Source of the DNA: T1Sed10-7 sp047921175
GTDB lineage: Bacteria; Actinomycetota; Nitriliruptoria; Nitriliruptorales; Nitriliruptoraceae
Assembly: GCA_047921175.1 (NCBI GenBank)
Contig: JBLRWQ010000111.1
Location: forward strand, 1-6,337
Direction of reading: 5' to 3'
DNA length: 6,337 nucleotides
The translations under genes and the position numbers were made by a program. This document shows positions 5,626 through 6,337 of the stretch, piece by piece. A model generated the notes under the pieces. The model saw only the letters and a list, made by a program, of their open reading frames with translations, did no database searches and had not been told where the DNA came from. Each line of letters opens with the position of its first letter. The first letter of the stretch is position 1.

Positions 5626-6337
5626 TCACCCCTCCTGGAGCCAGCCAGCCACCTCGGTGGCCCAGTACGTGCACAGCACGTCCGCACCGGCGCGGTGGAC
5701 ACCGGTCAGGGCCTCGAGCACCGCGGCACGCCGATCGAAGGCACCGGCGGTGGCCGCCACCTCGACCATGGCGTGCTCACCGGAGACGACGTAGGCCGCG
5801 ACGGGCACGTCGACGCTCGCCGCGGTGTCGGCGACGACGTCGAGGTAGGTCAACGCCGGCTTGACCATGACCACATCGGCGCCCTCGGCCAGGTCGAGCG
5901 CGACCTCCCGGTGGGCCTCACGCCGGTTCGCCGGGTCCTGCTGGTAGGTGCGTCGGTCCCCGTCCAGGGTGGACTCGACGGCGGCACGGAAGGGGCCGTA
6001 CAACACGGAGGCGTACTTGGCTGCGTACGCGAGGACCCCGACGTCGAGGTGGCCCGCCTCGTCCAGCGCGGCGCGGACCGCACCGACCTGGCCGTCCATC
6101 ATCCCGGAGGTCCCGAGCAGGTGCGCGCCGGCATCCGCCAGCACCCTGGCCATCTGCTGGTAGCGCGTGAGCGTGGCATCGTTGTCGACCCGACCCGCCG
6201 CGTCGAGCACGCCGCAGTGGCCGTGGTCGGTGAACTCGTCCAGGCACAGGTCGGGGATCAGCACGGCGTCGTCGCCGACCGCCTCCCGCAGCAGGTGCAC
6301 CCCGCGCGCGAGGATCCCGTCGGGGTCACTCGCGCAG
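5626..6337 (-). CDS. hemB: Delta-aminolevulinic acid dehydratase (porphobilinogen synthase), 5' end cut by window edge
   Basis: The visible 236 residues are the C-terminal two thirds or more of HemB, which condenses two 5-aminolevulinates into porphobilinogen in the cytoplasm; whole family members are about 320-340 residues. The frame is open to the right edge, so an apparent GTG start at 6300 is an internal valine following SDPDGILARG. Numbering from the first complete codon at the edge, the metal-site segment DLCLDEFTDHGHCG has Cys31, Asp33 and Cys41. The two Schiff-base lysines are Lys107 in YAAKYAS (codon 6018-6016) and Lys159 in MVKPAL (codon 5862-5860). YGPFR, the DRRTYQ-DPAN stretch and YVVSGEHAM are also characteristic. 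The middle metal residue is Asp instead of the Cys of three-cysteine zinc enzymes. The TGA at 5628-5626 is one base from the hemL ATG, so the two are in one operon. Other early heme genes may lie upstream, beyond the edge. Confidence 0.97.
   Translation of the reverse strand, partial: CASDPDGILARGVHLLREAVGDDAVLIPDLCLDEFTDHGHCGVLDAAGRVDNDATLTRYQQMARVLADAGAHLLGTSGMMDGQVGAVRAALDEAGHLDVGVLAYAAKYASVLYGPFRAAVESTLDGDRRTYQQDPANRREAHREVALDLAEGADVVMVKPALTYLDVVADTAASVDVPVAAYVVSGEHAMVEVAATAGAFDRRAAVLEALTGVHRAGADVLCTYWATEVAGWLQEG
5631..5636 (-). promoter_or_regulatory. Ribosome binding site of hemL, inside hemB
   Basis: A perfect AGGAGG on the minus strand, 6 bases before the hemL ATG at 5624, is written in the last codons of hemB (QEG before its TGA). 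It decides the hemL start against the longer in-frame extension from 5702 and implies that hemB and hemL are translated from one message. Confidence 0.88.

Noticed and set aside
5625..5702. Longer HemL starting at 5702
   Set aside because: It would overlap hemB by 77 bases and add non-homologous residues; the start at 5624 has a perfect AGGAGG.
4374..5864. Plus-strand 496-codon frame opposite hemL and hemB
   Set aside because: Antisense shadow from GC-biased third positions; composition is rich in R, G, H and D with no domain, and hemL and hemB on the other strand are certain.
1..6337. CRISPR arrays, tRNA or rRNA genes, insertion sequences, phage genes
   Set aside because: No regularly spaced repeats, no transposase or integrase motifs, and no structural RNA signature seen on either strand.

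Overview
The window is very GC-rich and densely packed, with G or C at most third codon positions. It reads like a chromosomal segment of an actinomycete-type bacterium (Actinomycetota). The lineage is inferred from base composition and protein flavour; no rRNA or marker gene is present to fix it.

Layout, left to right. Positions 1-188 are a leader without a convincing gene. A tandem-domain universal stress protein lies on the plus strand (189-1085). A 446-base convergent gap (1086-1531) follows. It holds a decayed minus-strand fragment of an RNA polymerase sigma factor (region 4 helix-turn-helix only) and a 21-base direct repeat that copies the stop-codon region of the next gene. Everything from 1532 to the right edge is on the minus strand and is a tetrapyrrole (heme) biosynthesis cluster. 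In transcription order it is hemB (its 5' end lies beyond the right edge), hemL, a protoporphyrinogen/coproporphyrinogen oxidase of the HemY/HemG FAD type, and a radical SAM protein with a C-terminal cysteine cluster of the AhbD/NirJ/PqqE kind.

How the genes work together. HemL makes 5-aminolevulinate from glutamate-1-semialdehyde. HemB condenses two 5-aminolevulinates into porphobilinogen. The FAD oxidase acts late, oxidising a porphyrinogen to a porphyrin. hemB and hemL are separated by one base, and the oxidase and radical SAM genes overlap by four bases (GTGA). In both junctions the downstream ribosome binding site is written inside the last codons of the upstream gene. A 146-base gap with a GC-rich hairpin separates the two pairs.

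The most interesting element is the radical SAM gene. Its translational coupling to a late heme enzyme suggests an unassigned role in tetrapyrrole or heme metabolism. No clearly new multi-gene system is visible; the rest is recognisable core metabolism plus one degraded regulatory gene.
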